Assembly: GCF_000234095.1 (NCBI RefSeq)
Contig: NZ_JH376799.1
Location: forward strand, 508,537 to 572,536
Length of the DNA: 64,000 nt
Reading direction: 5' to 3'
Source: Centipeda infelix ATCC 43532
Lineage (GTDB): Bacteria > Bacillota > Negativicutes > Selenomonadales > Selenomonadaceae
In this document: piece after piece, positions 1 through 8,093 of the stretch
Layout of the letters: each line of letters begins with the position of its first letter
Position numbering within the stretch: the stretch's first letter is position 1
The notes under the pieces: generated by a model
What the model was told of the DNA's origin: nothing
Database searches by the model: none
Seen by the model: only the letters and a program-made list of their open reading frames with translations
Position numbers and translations under genes: made by a program

Positions 1-16
1 TTTTTGTATGCGTTTT

Positions 17-1063
17 TCACTCCCCTATGACTCTCCCATCTGTCCCGATGAGAATGACAAGTGCGGGTGGAAAGTCCGCAAGCAGCTTCCGCCCCTCCTC
101 TGCGCCAAGGACAAAGATCGCCGTTGAAAGCATATCCGAGAGCAGCCCCATATGTCCCCGCCATGCGGGCAAATCATCACCCCTCAATGGCAGTGTCACC
201 ACCACCGAAGCGAGCCCTGTCTCTGCAGGATAGCCTGTGCGCGGGTCGATGAGGTGATGATACCGCCGCCCCTCATAGAGAAAGAACCGCTCATCATCCC
301 CCGATGCCGAGAGGACTTCATTGGAAAGGGGAAGAACAGCGAGTGCATCCCCCGCTCTCTCGCCGCGCGGATTACGAATGCCAATCTGCCAGGGCTCTCC
401 CGCCTCGTTCACCCCCATGCCGAGAATCGAACTCGTGCCGAGATCGGCGAGCGCGTTTTTGATGTCTGCATTTTGCCATGTGCTGTGGATGCCGTCAAGT
501 GCCAGCCCCTTGATGAGTGCCCCACGATCAATCTTCATCCCTGCTTTCATCAGACGTGCTTCGCATCTCGTCTGGCCGCCCTCCTCCATCGCACGCAATT
601 CGAGGGCCTCATAACCCACATGCGAACGCGCCGCAGCGACCTTCTCCGCAGACGGCGGCAATTTCTCCGTGCGCGCCCGCTCCCACAGCTCCGTCAGTGC
701 ACCTGCTGTCACATCGAACGCGCCATTCGAGCGGCGAGAGATCTCCTGCGCGAGGGTCAGCGTCTCATAGAGCGCGGGCGACACCTCCGTCCATGTCCCC
801 GTACCTGCCGCAGCCTCAAGTTCGGCAATCGCCGCCCCGTCCGCATCTCGCTCCGTCTGCGCGAGCACGGCAAGCCCGTCGCTCAGAGCCGCCTGCGACG
901 TGATCTCATCCGCGCGCACCGTGAGCCGCGCCACCGTTCCCATGACGAGCTTTGTCTCCTCTGCGGTCACCGCGCCATTTCCTCCGCATCCGCTGAGAAG
1001 CATTGAAATACAAAACATCAGTACAGCAGGAAATTTATATATCGTGAAGAATCTTTTTATCAT
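17..1063 (-). CDS. apbE: FAD:protein FMN transferase (ApbE family lipoprotein)
   Basis: Flavinyltransferase family that attaches FMN covalently to Thr/Ser residues of partner proteins such as Rnf/Nqr subunits, on the outer face of the cytoplasmic membrane. The protein starts with a short basic stretch and hydrophobic segment ending in a lipobox-like LLSGC, so it is probably a lipoprotein. ApbE landmarks visible are the early VMGTVARL motif, the central IDRGALIKGLALD segment and the late HHLIDPRTGYPA motif. The start at 1063 is chosen because AAAGGAA lies 5 nt before that ATG; the longer reading frame to 1135 has no ribosome binding site. It is divergent from the gtrA-like gene. No flavoprotein target is encoded next to it. 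Confidence 0.93.
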   Translation of the reverse strand: MIKRFFTIYKFPAVLMFCISMLLSGCGGNGAVTAEETKLVMGTVARLTVRADEITSQAALSDGLAVLAQTERDADGAAIAELEAAAGTGTWTEVSPALYETLTLAQEISRRSNGAFDVTAGALTELWERARTEKLPPSAEKVAAARSHVGYEALELRAMEEGGQTRCEARLMKAGMKIDRGALIKGLALDGIHSTWQNADIKNALADLGTSSILGMGVNEAGEPWQIGIRNPRGERAGDALAVLPLSNEVLSASGDDERFFLYEGRRYHHLIDPRTGYPAETGLASVVVTLPLRGDDLPAWRGHMGLLSDMLSTAIFVLGAEEGRKLLADFPPALVILIGTDGRVIGE

Positions 1064-1095
1064 ATCTATTCCTTTCAAAGAGGACAATGAAAGCC

Positions 1096-1124
1096 GTACC
1101 GTTCGCGTGGAATGCGTACGGTAC
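1096..1124. promoter_or_regulatory. inverted repeat between apbE and gtrA-like gene
   Basis: Arms GTACCGTTCGC (1096-1106) and GCGTACGGTAC (1114-1124) pair over 10 of 11 positions around a 7-nt spacer. It lies in the 91-bp divergent intergenic region and could be an operator or an RNA hairpin; the regulator is unknown. Confidence 0.4.
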
Positions 1125-1154
1125 AACATACACAAAAACGATGCGAGGTGCTCT

Positions 1155-1541
1155 ATGCCGCATTCCAGACTCTACGAAATCGCCCGCTTCGTCCTCGTCG
1201 GCGGCGCGTGCTTCGTGCTTGATTACGGTCTGCTCTACATCCTCACCGAGTATGGCGGACTCCACTACCTCCTCTCGGCGGGGATCTCCTTCACCGTCTC
1301 CGTCTTTGTCAACTACTGGCTCTGCCTTGTCTGCGTCTTTCGCGGGGCAAATGCACAGACGCGCCGCATGAAGATCCTCTTCTTCGGTTCAAGCATCGCG
1401 GGACTCGGGCTCAACCAATTACTCATGTGGGTACTCGTCGACATCGCAGGGATTTATTACATGATTGCAAAGCTGGTTGCTGCCGGCATCGTCATGGTGT
1501 GGAACTACATCCTCAAGCGCCGCGCTGTTCTCGGAAGATGA
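1155..1541 (+). CDS. GtrA-like family membrane protein
   Basis: Protein of about 128 residues with four predicted membrane segments, opening with the typical YEIARFVLVGGACFVLDYGL helix of the GtrA family. GtrA-like proteins are proposed to move lipid-linked sugars across the cytoplasmic membrane or to act in cell-surface polysaccharide synthesis. The conserved NY pair after the second helix and the WNYILKRR C-terminus are both present. The start at 1155 is preceded by GAGGTG at a 5-nt spacing; the longer in-frame extension to 900 overlaps apbE on the other strand and is not credible. No glycosyltransferase partner lies beside it, so the substrate is unknown. Confidence 0.85.
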   Translation: MPHSRLYEIARFVLVGGACFVLDYGLLYILTEYGGLHYLLSAGISFTVSVFVNYWLCLVCVFRGANAQTRRMKILFFGSSIAGLGLNQLLMWVLVDIAGIYYMIAKLVAAGIVMVWNYILKRRAVLGR

Positions 1542-1730
1542 ATCCATTCTAACAACTTCATACGCACGTTGCAAGCACACAGGCATTACAAAATCGATGC
1601 AAAGCAGACGAGCTCCGTCGAAAATTTCAAAAATGCTATAATTTCGGGTGCAGGGCGAAACAATTTGTATGCGATTTTTCATGTTATTTGCGTATAATTA
1701 TAATTTAATTGGCGCAAAAAGAGGATATTG

Positions 1731-1744
1731 TCTATTATAATAGA
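1731..1744. promoter_or_regulatory. perfect 14-bp palindrome in AT-rich intergenic region
   Basis: TCTATTATAATAGA is self-complementary and sits in the 364-nt AT-rich gap between the gtrA-like gene and the DeoR-family gene. It may be an operator, or simply an AT-rich coincidence. Apart from this and the promoter at 1797, nothing clear is seen in the gap. Confidence 0.3.
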
Positions 1745-1796
1745 ATATAAGGAATGAATTCACTCTTATAAATTTGCTTCAATAGATAAAATTGTC

Positions 1797-1825
1797 TTGC
1801 TATTTTTGCAATTATGCGGTACACT
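1797..1825 (+). promoter_or_regulatory. sigma-A-type promoter for DeoR-family regulator
   Basis: TTGCTA, a 17-nt spacer, then TACACT, about 80 nt before the start codon at 1906. Spacing is ideal and hexamer match is good (4 of 6 and 5 of 6). Confidence 0.5.
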
Positions 1826-1905
1826 GAAAAAAAAAGGATGGACGGCTCATTGACCGCAGATATGTGAGCATTGTCAATTTCATCTGCGTAAAGGGAGTGA
1901 ATATC

Positions 1906-2673
1906 ATGTTTCTGGAGGAGCGCCAAGAGCTCATCGTCCGCATGGTGGAGCGTGACGGCAAAGTCAAGGTCAAAGAGCTCAGCGCCAAATTCAAGGTCAC
2001 CGAGGACTGCATCCGCAAGGATCTGGGGTCACTCGAGCGGCAGGGACGACTGAAACGCACCTATGGCGGCGCCGTGAAACTGACGCAGAGTGTTCACATG
2101 ATCGAGGTCAGTCGCCATCGTCACATGGATATCGAGGCAAAACGCCGCATCGCGCAGGCCGCTGTCTCCCTCATTCAGGACAAGGACATGGTCTTCCTGG
2201 ATGTCTCGACGAGCAATCTTGCAATTGCCGAGCTTCTCATGAAGAGTGATCGCGATCTGACGGTTGTGACGAATATGGTCGATGTGCTCGGCGTACTTGC
2301 ACGCAATCCCCGCATTGAGCTGATCTTTGCAGGCGGACAGATCAATCGCGGACGCGATGGATTCTGGGGCGGCATGACGCAGGACTTCATCAGCAGACTC
2401 AAGCCCGACATTGCATTTGTCGGCGCGGTCGGCGTGGATGTCAAGGGCAACAGCGTGTCCACCTACGACATCGACGATGGTCTGAACAAGGCGCGCATCA
2501 TCGCACGCAGCAAACGTGCCTATGTTGTGGCAGAGGCACGCAAGCTCTCAACGGACGGCAACTATGACTTCACCCCGCTCAACGCGCTCGCAGGGCTCGT
2601 GACGGATACGGAACCACCTTCGGACATCCGCGCGGCTGCGGCGGAACTGGGTGTCGAGATCATACTGCCGTAA
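1906..2673 (+). CDS. DeoR/GlpR-family transcriptional regulator
   Basis: About 255 residues, the usual length for the family. The N-terminus (MFLEERQELIVRMVERDGKV) is the DeoR winged helix-turn-helix, with the family-typical VTEDCIRKDLGSLERQG recognition helix and a YGGAV wing. The C-terminal two-thirds is the DeoRC sugar-phosphate sensor domain with VTNMVDV and FAGGQINR stretches. Members usually repress sugar or polyol operons and release on binding a phosphorylated sugar. The start at 1906 has GGGAGTGA upstream; the extension to 1864 is less likely. The gene stands alone and is followed by a strong terminator, so its target cannot be read from context; the fructose operon at 58 kb is a possible but unproven target. 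Confidence 0.9.
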   Translation: MFLEERQELIVRMVERDGKVKVKELSAKFKVTEDCIRKDLGSLERQGRLKRTYGGAVKLTQSVHMIEVSRHRHMDIEAKRRIAQAAVSLIQDKDMVFLDVSTSNLAIAELLMKSDRDLTVVTNMVDVLGVLARNPRIELIFAGGQINRGRDGFWGGMTQDFISRLKPDIAFVGAVGVDVKGNSVSTYDIDDGLNKARIIARSKRAYVVAEARKLSTDGNYDFTPLNALAGLVTDTEPPSDIRAAAAELGVEIILP

Positions 2674-2713
2674 CAATGCAACGTAATCTCATCTGAATTA
2701 AATCGTCGGAAAT

Positions 2714-2755
2714 AAAAACCGAGACGGTCACTACACTTGCCGTCTCGGTTTTCTT
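2714..2755 (+). terminator. rho-independent terminator after DeoR-family gene
   Basis: A 13-bp perfect stem (AAAACCGAGACGG at 2714-2726 with CCGTCTCGGTTTT at 2740-2752), loop of 13 nt, running into a T-rich tail. Confidence 0.85.
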
Positions 2756-2770
2756 GTGCGAAAATATAAT

Positions 2771-2797
2771 GGAACCACTGATAAATTCAGCGATTCC
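2771..2797. repeat. 27-bp remnant: two element ends joined
   Basis: GGAACCACTGATAAATTCAG followed by CGATTCC. The first 20 bases match the left end of the 162-bp element at 38360 (one mismatch) and the last 11 (TCAGCGATTCC) match its right end, sharing TCAG. It looks like an internally deleted copy. It lies 12 nt before the pflX-like start codon, so it forms part of that leader. No clear target-site duplication is seen. Confidence 0.6.
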
Positions 2798-2808
2798 ATA
2801 AGGGGGGA

Positions 2809-3702
2809 ATGGATGTGGAGGATCTTCTCGCGCACTGCACGCTCTGTCCACGTCGCTGCGGTGTGAATCGGAATGCGGGCGCACGCGGATTCTGCGGCGC
2901 GGGTCGTACGGTGCGCGTAGCACGCACGATGCTGCACACATGGGAAGAACCGTGTCTCGTCGGTACACATGGGGCAGGTGCGGTCTTCTTCGCCCACTGC
3001 ACACTGCGCTGCATTTACTGTCAGAATCATGCGATCAGTCATGAAGGCAGCGGCACGGAGATAAGCGAGGACGCGCTTGCCGCACGTTTCCGTTCCCTTG
3101 AGCGGGAGGGTGCAGCGACGCTCGATCTTGTGACCCCGACGCACTATACGCCGCAGATTCTCGCCGCGCTCACACAGGCAAGGGCAGATGGGCTGACGCT
3201 CCCCGTGGTCTGGAACACGAGTGGCTATGAGACGACCGAGAACATCACACGCCTTGCGGGTGCGGTGGACATCTACCTGCCCGATCTGAAGTATGCAGCA
3301 GAGGAGAGCGGACGGCTCTATTCGTGTGCGCCCGATTATGCAGCAGTGGTATGGGATGCCCTTGCGGCAATGGTCGCGCAGGTTGGCAGCGTGCGGTTCA
3401 CGCCCGACGGACGGCTTCTCAGCGGTGTGCTCGTACGCCATCTCGTGCTGCCGGGACACCGCCACGAGAGCATCGCGCTCGTGCGGCGGCTGTGGGCGGA
3501 GTTCGGCGATGCGATTCAGCTCAGTCTGATGCGGCAGTACACACCGCTCTACCGCGCAGCCGAGTTCCCGCCGCTGCATCGGCGGCTCACAACGTTTGAG
3601 TATGAGAGTGTGGTCACGGCGGCACGTGAGCTCGGGATGGAACGCGTCTATGTGCAGGGTACGGAGGCGGTAGGGGTGCAGTATGTGCCGGATTTTGTGT
3701 AA
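2809..3702 (+). CDS. radical SAM protein, PflX / pyruvate formate-lyase activating enzyme-like
   Basis: Radical SAM iron-sulfur enzyme of the COG1313 (PflX) group. The cluster motif is CTLRCIYC (around residues 64-71) with the CxxxCxxC spacing, and an N-terminal CTLCPRRCG cysteine motif with a further FCG may hold a second cluster. The rest follows the TIM-barrel pattern of the family (VDIYLPDLKYA, VLVRHLVLPGH). Function in the family is not settled; glycyl-radical activation is assumed by homology. The ATG at 2809 sits directly against the AGGGGGG ribosome site, so a GTG at 2815, which is better spaced, may be the true start. A 27-bp element remnant lies in the leader. Confidence 0.88.
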   Translation: MDVEDLLAHCTLCPRRCGVNRNAGARGFCGAGRTVRVARTMLHTWEEPCLVGTHGAGAVFFAHCTLRCIYCQNHAISHEGSGTEISEDALAARFRSLEREGAATLDLVTPTHYTPQILAALTQARADGLTLPVVWNTSGYETTENITRLAGAVDIYLPDLKYAAEESGRLYSCAPDYAAVVWDALAAMVAQVGSVRFTPDGRLLSGVLVRHLVLPGHRHESIALVRRLWAEFGDAIQLSLMRQYTPLYRAAEFPPLHRRLTTFEYESVVTAARELGMERVYVQGTEAVGVQYVPDFV

Positions 3703-3811
3703 GTTTTGTTTAATAGCGCGGCCCCCCCTCTCGTTACACCCAAACCCCTCAAAGCCCCCGTCACCGCTTGCGCATTTCCCCGCCTCAGCAAGGGAAGGGC
3801 TATACGTACCG

Positions 3812-3990
3812 TTGCACGGAGCAATGTCCCGTAGCAAACCCTAGTGGAGCAAGCGGAACAAAGGACACGTTCTGCCCCCTGCGGATTTTGACCGTTCAAG
3901 CGAAGCGCGTTTGGAATCCGCAGGTATTTAGGCAGATAAGTGTCCGACCGCTTGCGTAACGAGGGTTCTGCGAGGGACTTGCTCCACTTT
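3812..3990. repeat. long imperfect inverted repeat (about 175 bp) between convergent genes
   Basis: The two halves pair across almost the whole stretch: GGAGCAATGTCCC with GGGACTTGCTCC, AACCCTAGTGG with AACGAGGGTT, GCAAGCGG with CCGCTTGC, GGACAC with GTGTCC, and an inner perfect arm CTGCGGATT (3879-3887) with AATCCGCAG (3915-3923). It fills the 314-bp gap between the pflX-like gene and the P-type ATPase. No gene is credible here. It could be a palindromic mobile repeat or a two-way transcript-ending structure. Confidence 0.55.
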
Positions 3991-4016
3991 TTCTTACACC
4001 ATTCCTCCCTTTTCAT

Positions 4017-6683
4017 TCACCCTCTCGCCCGCACAAGCCCCTTCCACACTGCCTTTCTCAGCAGATCCGCAGGGATCATGGTCGCGGCAAGGAGGAAGAC
4101 CAGTGCCCAGCCGCCCGCGTGAATCGGTGTGCAGCTGAACATCCCGCCGATCCATGCGCCGACATCGTGCGGGAGATAGGGCGCATTGATGATTGCCGCC
4201 ATGATGAGGACAATCATCGCCCATACTTTGACAAAGCCGATGTTCTCACTGAGCCCCCGGAAGATGCCGAAGCCCGTAGAACGCACGTTGAAGCCGTTCA
4301 TGAGCGAGGCGAGGACGAAGAGCAGGAAGTACGCCGTATAGTGCTCCGCCTTCCCGTCAAAGACGGCAGCGATGCGTGCATCCGTCAAAAAGAAGAAGCT
4401 TAGGAGGACAAGCCACGTCCCCATGCAGACAATCTGCACGCTCATCGCGGGGCTGATGATGCTCGCGTCGCGACGGCGCGGCTTCTCGTGCATATAGCTC
4501 TCATGCGCCGGCTCGTTGCCGAGCATGATCGCACCGAGGCTGTCCATGACGAGGTTGATAAAGAGGAGATGCGTCACGCGCAGCGGCTCGATGATGCCAA
4601 AGAACGGTGCAATGGCACTGACAACCACCGCCGCGATGTTGATGACGAGCTGGAAGCGGCAAAACTTCAAGATATTGTTGTAGATCGTGCGTCCGTAGAG
4701 AATCGCATCCTTGATGGAGCGGAAATTGTCGTCGAGGATGACGATATCCCCCGCATCCCGCGCCGCCTCCGTCCCGCTGCCCATCGCAAAGCCGACATCG
4801 GCGCGGCGGAGTGCCGGCGAGTCGTTCACACCATCGCCCGTCATGCCGACGACGAGGTTCATCTTCTGCGAGAGACGCACGATGCGCGACTTGTCCGTCG
4901 GCAGTGCGCGTGCAATGACGCGCAGCTGCGGCAGGACACGCTGTACCTCCTCATCCCGCATCTGGGCGAGGTCGCTGCTCGTGAGCACGAGGTCGCCGTC
5001 CGCACGCAGCAGCCCCGCGTCGCGGGCAATTGCAACGGCGGTCTCGCGGCGATCACCCGTCACCATGACGACCTGCACGCCCGCCGCCTGTACCTCCGTG
5101 ATTGCCTCACGCGCCTCGGGGCGCACATCGTCACGAATCGCAGCAAGTCCGATGAGCACGACATCCGTATTGATTGCATTCTTTTGAAAGGGCTGCTCCG
5201 AATACCCGAATGCCAAGACGCGCATCGCACGCGCGGCATAGGCGTTTATTTTTTCGTTCAGCGCATCTGCATCAAAGGGAACGATCGCCCCATCCTGTGC
5301 AAGCGCGTATTTCGCCCGTGCCAGCAGCGCCTCGGGTGCCCCCTTGTAGACGACCGTGCCGCGTGCGGGCAGCTCCGCCTGACTGAATTTATTGGTGGAG
5401 TTAAATGTCTGGCGATGTCCCACGCGGTAGTTTTCATTGATCTGCATCGCACGGTATATTTCTGCACCGAGAAAGCGCATGACCGCCTGATCGGTCGGAT
5501 TTCCGCCGACCACCGCGCCCGCCTCGTCATACATGGCGGCGGAGTTCATGCCGATCGCGAGTTTCAGCTTTTCGTGGAGCACAGGATGCTCCGTGAGCGC
5601 GCCGAGAACCTTTCCATCCGCCGTAAAGAAGTCCACCACCTCAAGCTGTCCGCCCGTGATCGTGCCTGTCTTGTCACTGAAGAGAATGTTCAGCGACCCC
5701 GCCGTCTCGATACCGACCGCGCGGCGCACGAGGACACCGCGTGCGAGCATCCGGCTCGTATTCTGCATCAGCACGAACGAGATCATGAGCGGCAACCCCT
5801 CGGGCACGGCGCAGACGATGATGAGGATCGCGAGCGAGACTGCCTGAATCAGATCCACGAGAATCTGACTCCACCCGAGCATGACATATGCCTCCAGGCC
5901 GCCCGCACGCAGGGCAAAGAACATCATGTAGAGCGAAATGATGACAAGCCCCGAGAGATAGCCGAACGCCGAGATCTGATCGGCGAGCTTCGCGAGCTTC
6001 ACCTGCAGGGGGGAGTCCGGCTCACGCGCCTGCATCTCCGCCGTCATCCGCCCCATCATCGTCTGCATGCCGACGCGGCGCACCTCCATCACGCCCTCGC
6101 CGTCAAAGACCACGCTCCCGCGAAAGAGGGTCGCATCGTCCACGAAGGTGTCGCCCGTAATCTCGGCGGGAAATACATAATGGCTGTCTGCGGGTGTCTT
6201 CGGACACTCCTCCGTCTCCCCGTTGAGTGCCGTATTATTCACGCGGAGTTCTCCCGCGACCAGCATTCCGTCCGCAGGAATCTTGTTGCCGCCCTGCAAG
6301 ATGACATGATCGCCGACCACAATCTCATCCACGGGCAGAACGACCAGCCCGCCGTCGCGACAGACCTTCGCCGTGTCCTTTGCCGTACGTGCACGCAGGG
6401 CGCGGTACTCCGTATCGCTCGCGACATTCGTCCGCGCCGTCACCGTTGCGACGATAATGACGGTCACGATCGTCCCCACCGGCTCATAGATCTCCGCATG
6501 TCCTGCAAAATACATGGCAATCATGAGCGCGACCATGGCGAGCAGGATGCGGATCATCGGATCGCGAAACGTCTCCATGAACGCCTGCCCGAACGTCGTC
6601 CACGCAGGCTCCGGAATCGTGTTCGCACCATATTTCAGACGCGACGCCTCCGCCTCCGCCGATGTCAGTCCCGCAAATTTCAA
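4017..6683 (-). CDS. calcium-translocating-type P-type ATPase (P2 class)
   Basis: 888-residue P-type cation pump. Domains in order: cation-ATPase N-terminal domain, first membrane pair, actuator domain (NGET at about 154-157 in place of the usual TGES), PEGLP in the fourth membrane helix (about 294-298), phosphorylation motif SDKTGT with Asp about 337, nucleotide domain, hinge TGDGVNDSPAL, and six C-terminal membrane helices. The PEGLP motif and layout indicate a SERCA/PMCA-like pump exporting Ca2+ or a similar ion. The start is TTG at 6683, with AAAGGGGAA upstream and no nearby ATG. It follows the PepSY protein by 18 nt and is probably co-transcribed with it. Ion specificity is inferred from family only. 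Confidence 0.93.
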   Translation of the reverse strand: MKFAGLTSAEAEASRLKYGANTIPEPAWTTFGQAFMETFRDPMIRILLAMVALMIAMYFAGHAEIYEPVGTIVTVIIVATVTARTNVASDTEYRALRARTAKDTAKVCRDGGLVVLPVDEIVVGDHVILQGGNKIPADGMLVAGELRVNNTALNGETEECPKTPADSHYVFPAEITGDTFVDDATLFRGSVVFDGEGVMEVRRVGMQTMMGRMTAEMQAREPDSPLQVKLAKLADQISAFGYLSGLVIISLYMMFFALRAGGLEAYVMLGWSQILVDLIQAVSLAILIIVCAVPEGLPLMISFVLMQNTSRMLARGVLVRRAVGIETAGSLNILFSDKTGTITGGQLEVVDFFTADGKVLGALTEHPVLHEKLKLAIGMNSAAMYDEAGAVVGGNPTDQAVMRFLGAEIYRAMQINENYRVGHRQTFNSTNKFSQAELPARGTVVYKGAPEALLARAKYALAQDGAIVPFDADALNEKINAYAARAMRVLAFGYSEQPFQKNAINTDVVLIGLAAIRDDVRPEAREAITEVQAAGVQVVMVTGDRRETAVAIARDAGLLRADGDLVLTSSDLAQMRDEEVQRVLPQLRVIARALPTDKSRIVRLSQKMNLVVGMTGDGVNDSPALRRADVGFAMGSGTEAARDAGDIVILDDNFRSIKDAILYGRTIYNNILKFCRFQLVINIAAVVVSAIAPFFGIIEPLRVTHLLFINLVMDSLGAIMLGNEPAHESYMHEKPRRRDASIISPAMSVQIVCMGTWLVLLSFFFLTDARIAAVFDGKAEHYTAYFLLFVLASLMNGFNVRSTGFGIFRGLSENIGFVKVWAMIVLIMAAIINAPYLPHDVGAWIGGMFSCTPIHAGGWALVFLLAATMIPADLLRKAVWKGLVRARG

Positions 6684-6701
6684 GAATGTTCCCCTTTCCC
6701 C

Positions 6702-7994
6702 TCAGCCACGCACTGCACGAACAAAGTAATAGACGAGATAGGCACTGACGGCGAGAGCAATCCCATCCCCGAGACTGCCATACATCGGTGCAATCAATAC
6801 GATCAAGGTGAGCACAGCGATACGTACGAGCTCCTCCCATGCAGCATTGGTCCGTCTCTTCGCCGCAGCCTCCACAGCTTTGGAGATGCGACTCTGCCAG
6901 CGCGTCAGCCAGAGTACAATTCCCGTGACGATCATCGCCGCCGTCATGAGGATGAGCAGTGCCCAGAATACTTTTTCCGCCGTCAGCTCATGGTTGTGGA
7001 TGTGCAGATTCAAAAAGAACGGCGCCATCGTCAGCCATGCGGGCACGGGCACAGAGAACGGCTCTCCGCCGCCCGCTGCAAGATAGACCTGCGTCCCCAG
7101 TGCAAAATCCGTCGCACGTACCGTCGGCTCTGCAATCTGGAACTGATAGAAATCCTGATGTGCCGTGGGCAGCCGCATGGAAATGACATCCTTTCCGGGA
7201 AACGCCTCCTCTATCCGCACAAGGGCATCCTCGGGCAGAATCCGCTCCGCACGCTGCGCCTCTGCTGCAAAATGCTCTGCCGCAAGCTCCTGCGCCGTGC
7301 GCTGATAGTCCCGCATGCCGACGGAGTAAAGAACGATAAAAACGCCGCTCACGCACATGATGGCAGCCCATGTGCCCGCAAAGACTGACGTGAGCTTATG
7401 CCAGTCCGACCAGAACAGTCGGCTGCTCCGCCTCCGCCGTGTGCCAAAAGCGAGCGTTTTCATCATCGGCAGATAGAGATAAACACCGCTCACGATAGAG
7501 ATCACGGAGAGCACGCACATCGCGGCGAGAAAGTCGCGGCCGCCCTCCTCCAGCCCCAGCCGGACGTGCAGAATATGCATTGTGTGCATGAACTCCTGCA
7601 CCGCCTCGGAACGGTAGACACGCTCCTGTCGGTTGAAGACCGTACCCGTGCGCACCTCGTACATGATCTGCTCTCCGCCCATGCGCATATGGGAGCGCCC
7701 GGCCTTTCCGCCGCGATCCTTGACGAGAAAGTAGAGTGTCCCGTCCTCTCCATCCGGTGTGACCGCCAGAATCTCCTTTGTCGGGAACGCCTGCATCACG
7801 GCTTCTGTCCCCTGCGGCAGACCCGCCCAGATCTCACGCAGAGCCATAGGCTCCCCGCGCGGCGGCAGATTCAGCGTGTTCCACGCGTTGATCTCCCCGC
7901 GAAAGAGCAGCGGCAGCCCCGTTAGGGTCAGCAGCAGCAAAAAGAGCGCGCAGACAAGGCTCACCCACTGATGAATAACATAGATTTTTCGCAT
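6702..7994 (-). CDS. PepSY-associated transmembrane helix protein
   Basis: About 430 residues with four main membrane helices, the first near the N-terminus (HQWVSLVCALFLLLLTLTG), the second and third flanking the WSDWHKLTSVFAG region, and a last pair near the C-terminus. The architecture is that of the PepSY-associated TM family, often linked to iron reduction or siderophore-metal handling at the cytoplasmic membrane. Conserved histidines (HTMHILH, DWHK, NLHIHNHE) lie near helix ends and might bind haem or metal. The start at 7994 is preceded by GGAGGGG at 6 nt; the ATG at 8015 lies before that site. It precedes the P-type ATPase in the same direction. Confidence 0.85.
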   Translation of the reverse strand: MRKIYVIHQWVSLVCALFLLLLTLTGLPLLFRGEINAWNTLNLPPRGEPMALREIWAGLPQGTEAVMQAFPTKEILAVTPDGEDGTLYFLVKDRGGKAGRSHMRMGGEQIMYEVRTGTVFNRQERVYRSEAVQEFMHTMHILHVRLGLEEGGRDFLAAMCVLSVISIVSGVYLYLPMMKTLAFGTRRRRSSRLFWSDWHKLTSVFAGTWAAIMCVSGVFIVLYSVGMRDYQRTAQELAAEHFAAEAQRAERILPEDALVRIEEAFPGKDVISMRLPTAHQDFYQFQIAEPTVRATDFALGTQVYLAAGGGEPFSVPVPAWLTMAPFFLNLHIHNHELTAEKVFWALLILMTAAMIVTGIVLWLTRWQSRISKAVEAAAKRRTNAAWEELVRIAVLTLIVLIAPMYGSLGDGIALAVSAYLVYYFVRAVRG

Positions 7995-8040
7995 TGATTG
8001 CCCCTCCATACGCAAAGATTACCGTCCCCTATCATAACAC

Positions 8041-8079
8041 AAAAGAGGACGGCTGCGCACCGTAAATGCGCAACCGTCC
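8041..8079 (-). terminator. rho-independent terminator after hpf
   Basis: Arms GGACGGCTGCGCA (8047-8059) and TGCGCAACCGTCC (8067-8079) form a 13-bp stem with one mismatch. Read on the minus strand it ends in CTCTTTTG. Confidence 0.8.
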
Positions 8080-8093
8080 CCCAATCTCTTAAA

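Noticed and set aside
2660-3837. Minus-strand frames of 114 and 368 residues opposite the pflX-like gene
   Set aside because: Shadows of the radical SAM gene and of the DeoR terminator region.
3648-4016. 122-residue minus-strand frame
   Set aside because: Runs through the long inverted repeat and into the pflX-like gene; composition and position fit a repeat, not a protein.
4488-7388. 966-residue plus-strand open frame
   Set aside because: Antisense shadow of the P-type ATPase and PepSY genes; His/Arg-rich composition, no domain, no ribosome site. GC-rich codon use leaves the opposite frame open.
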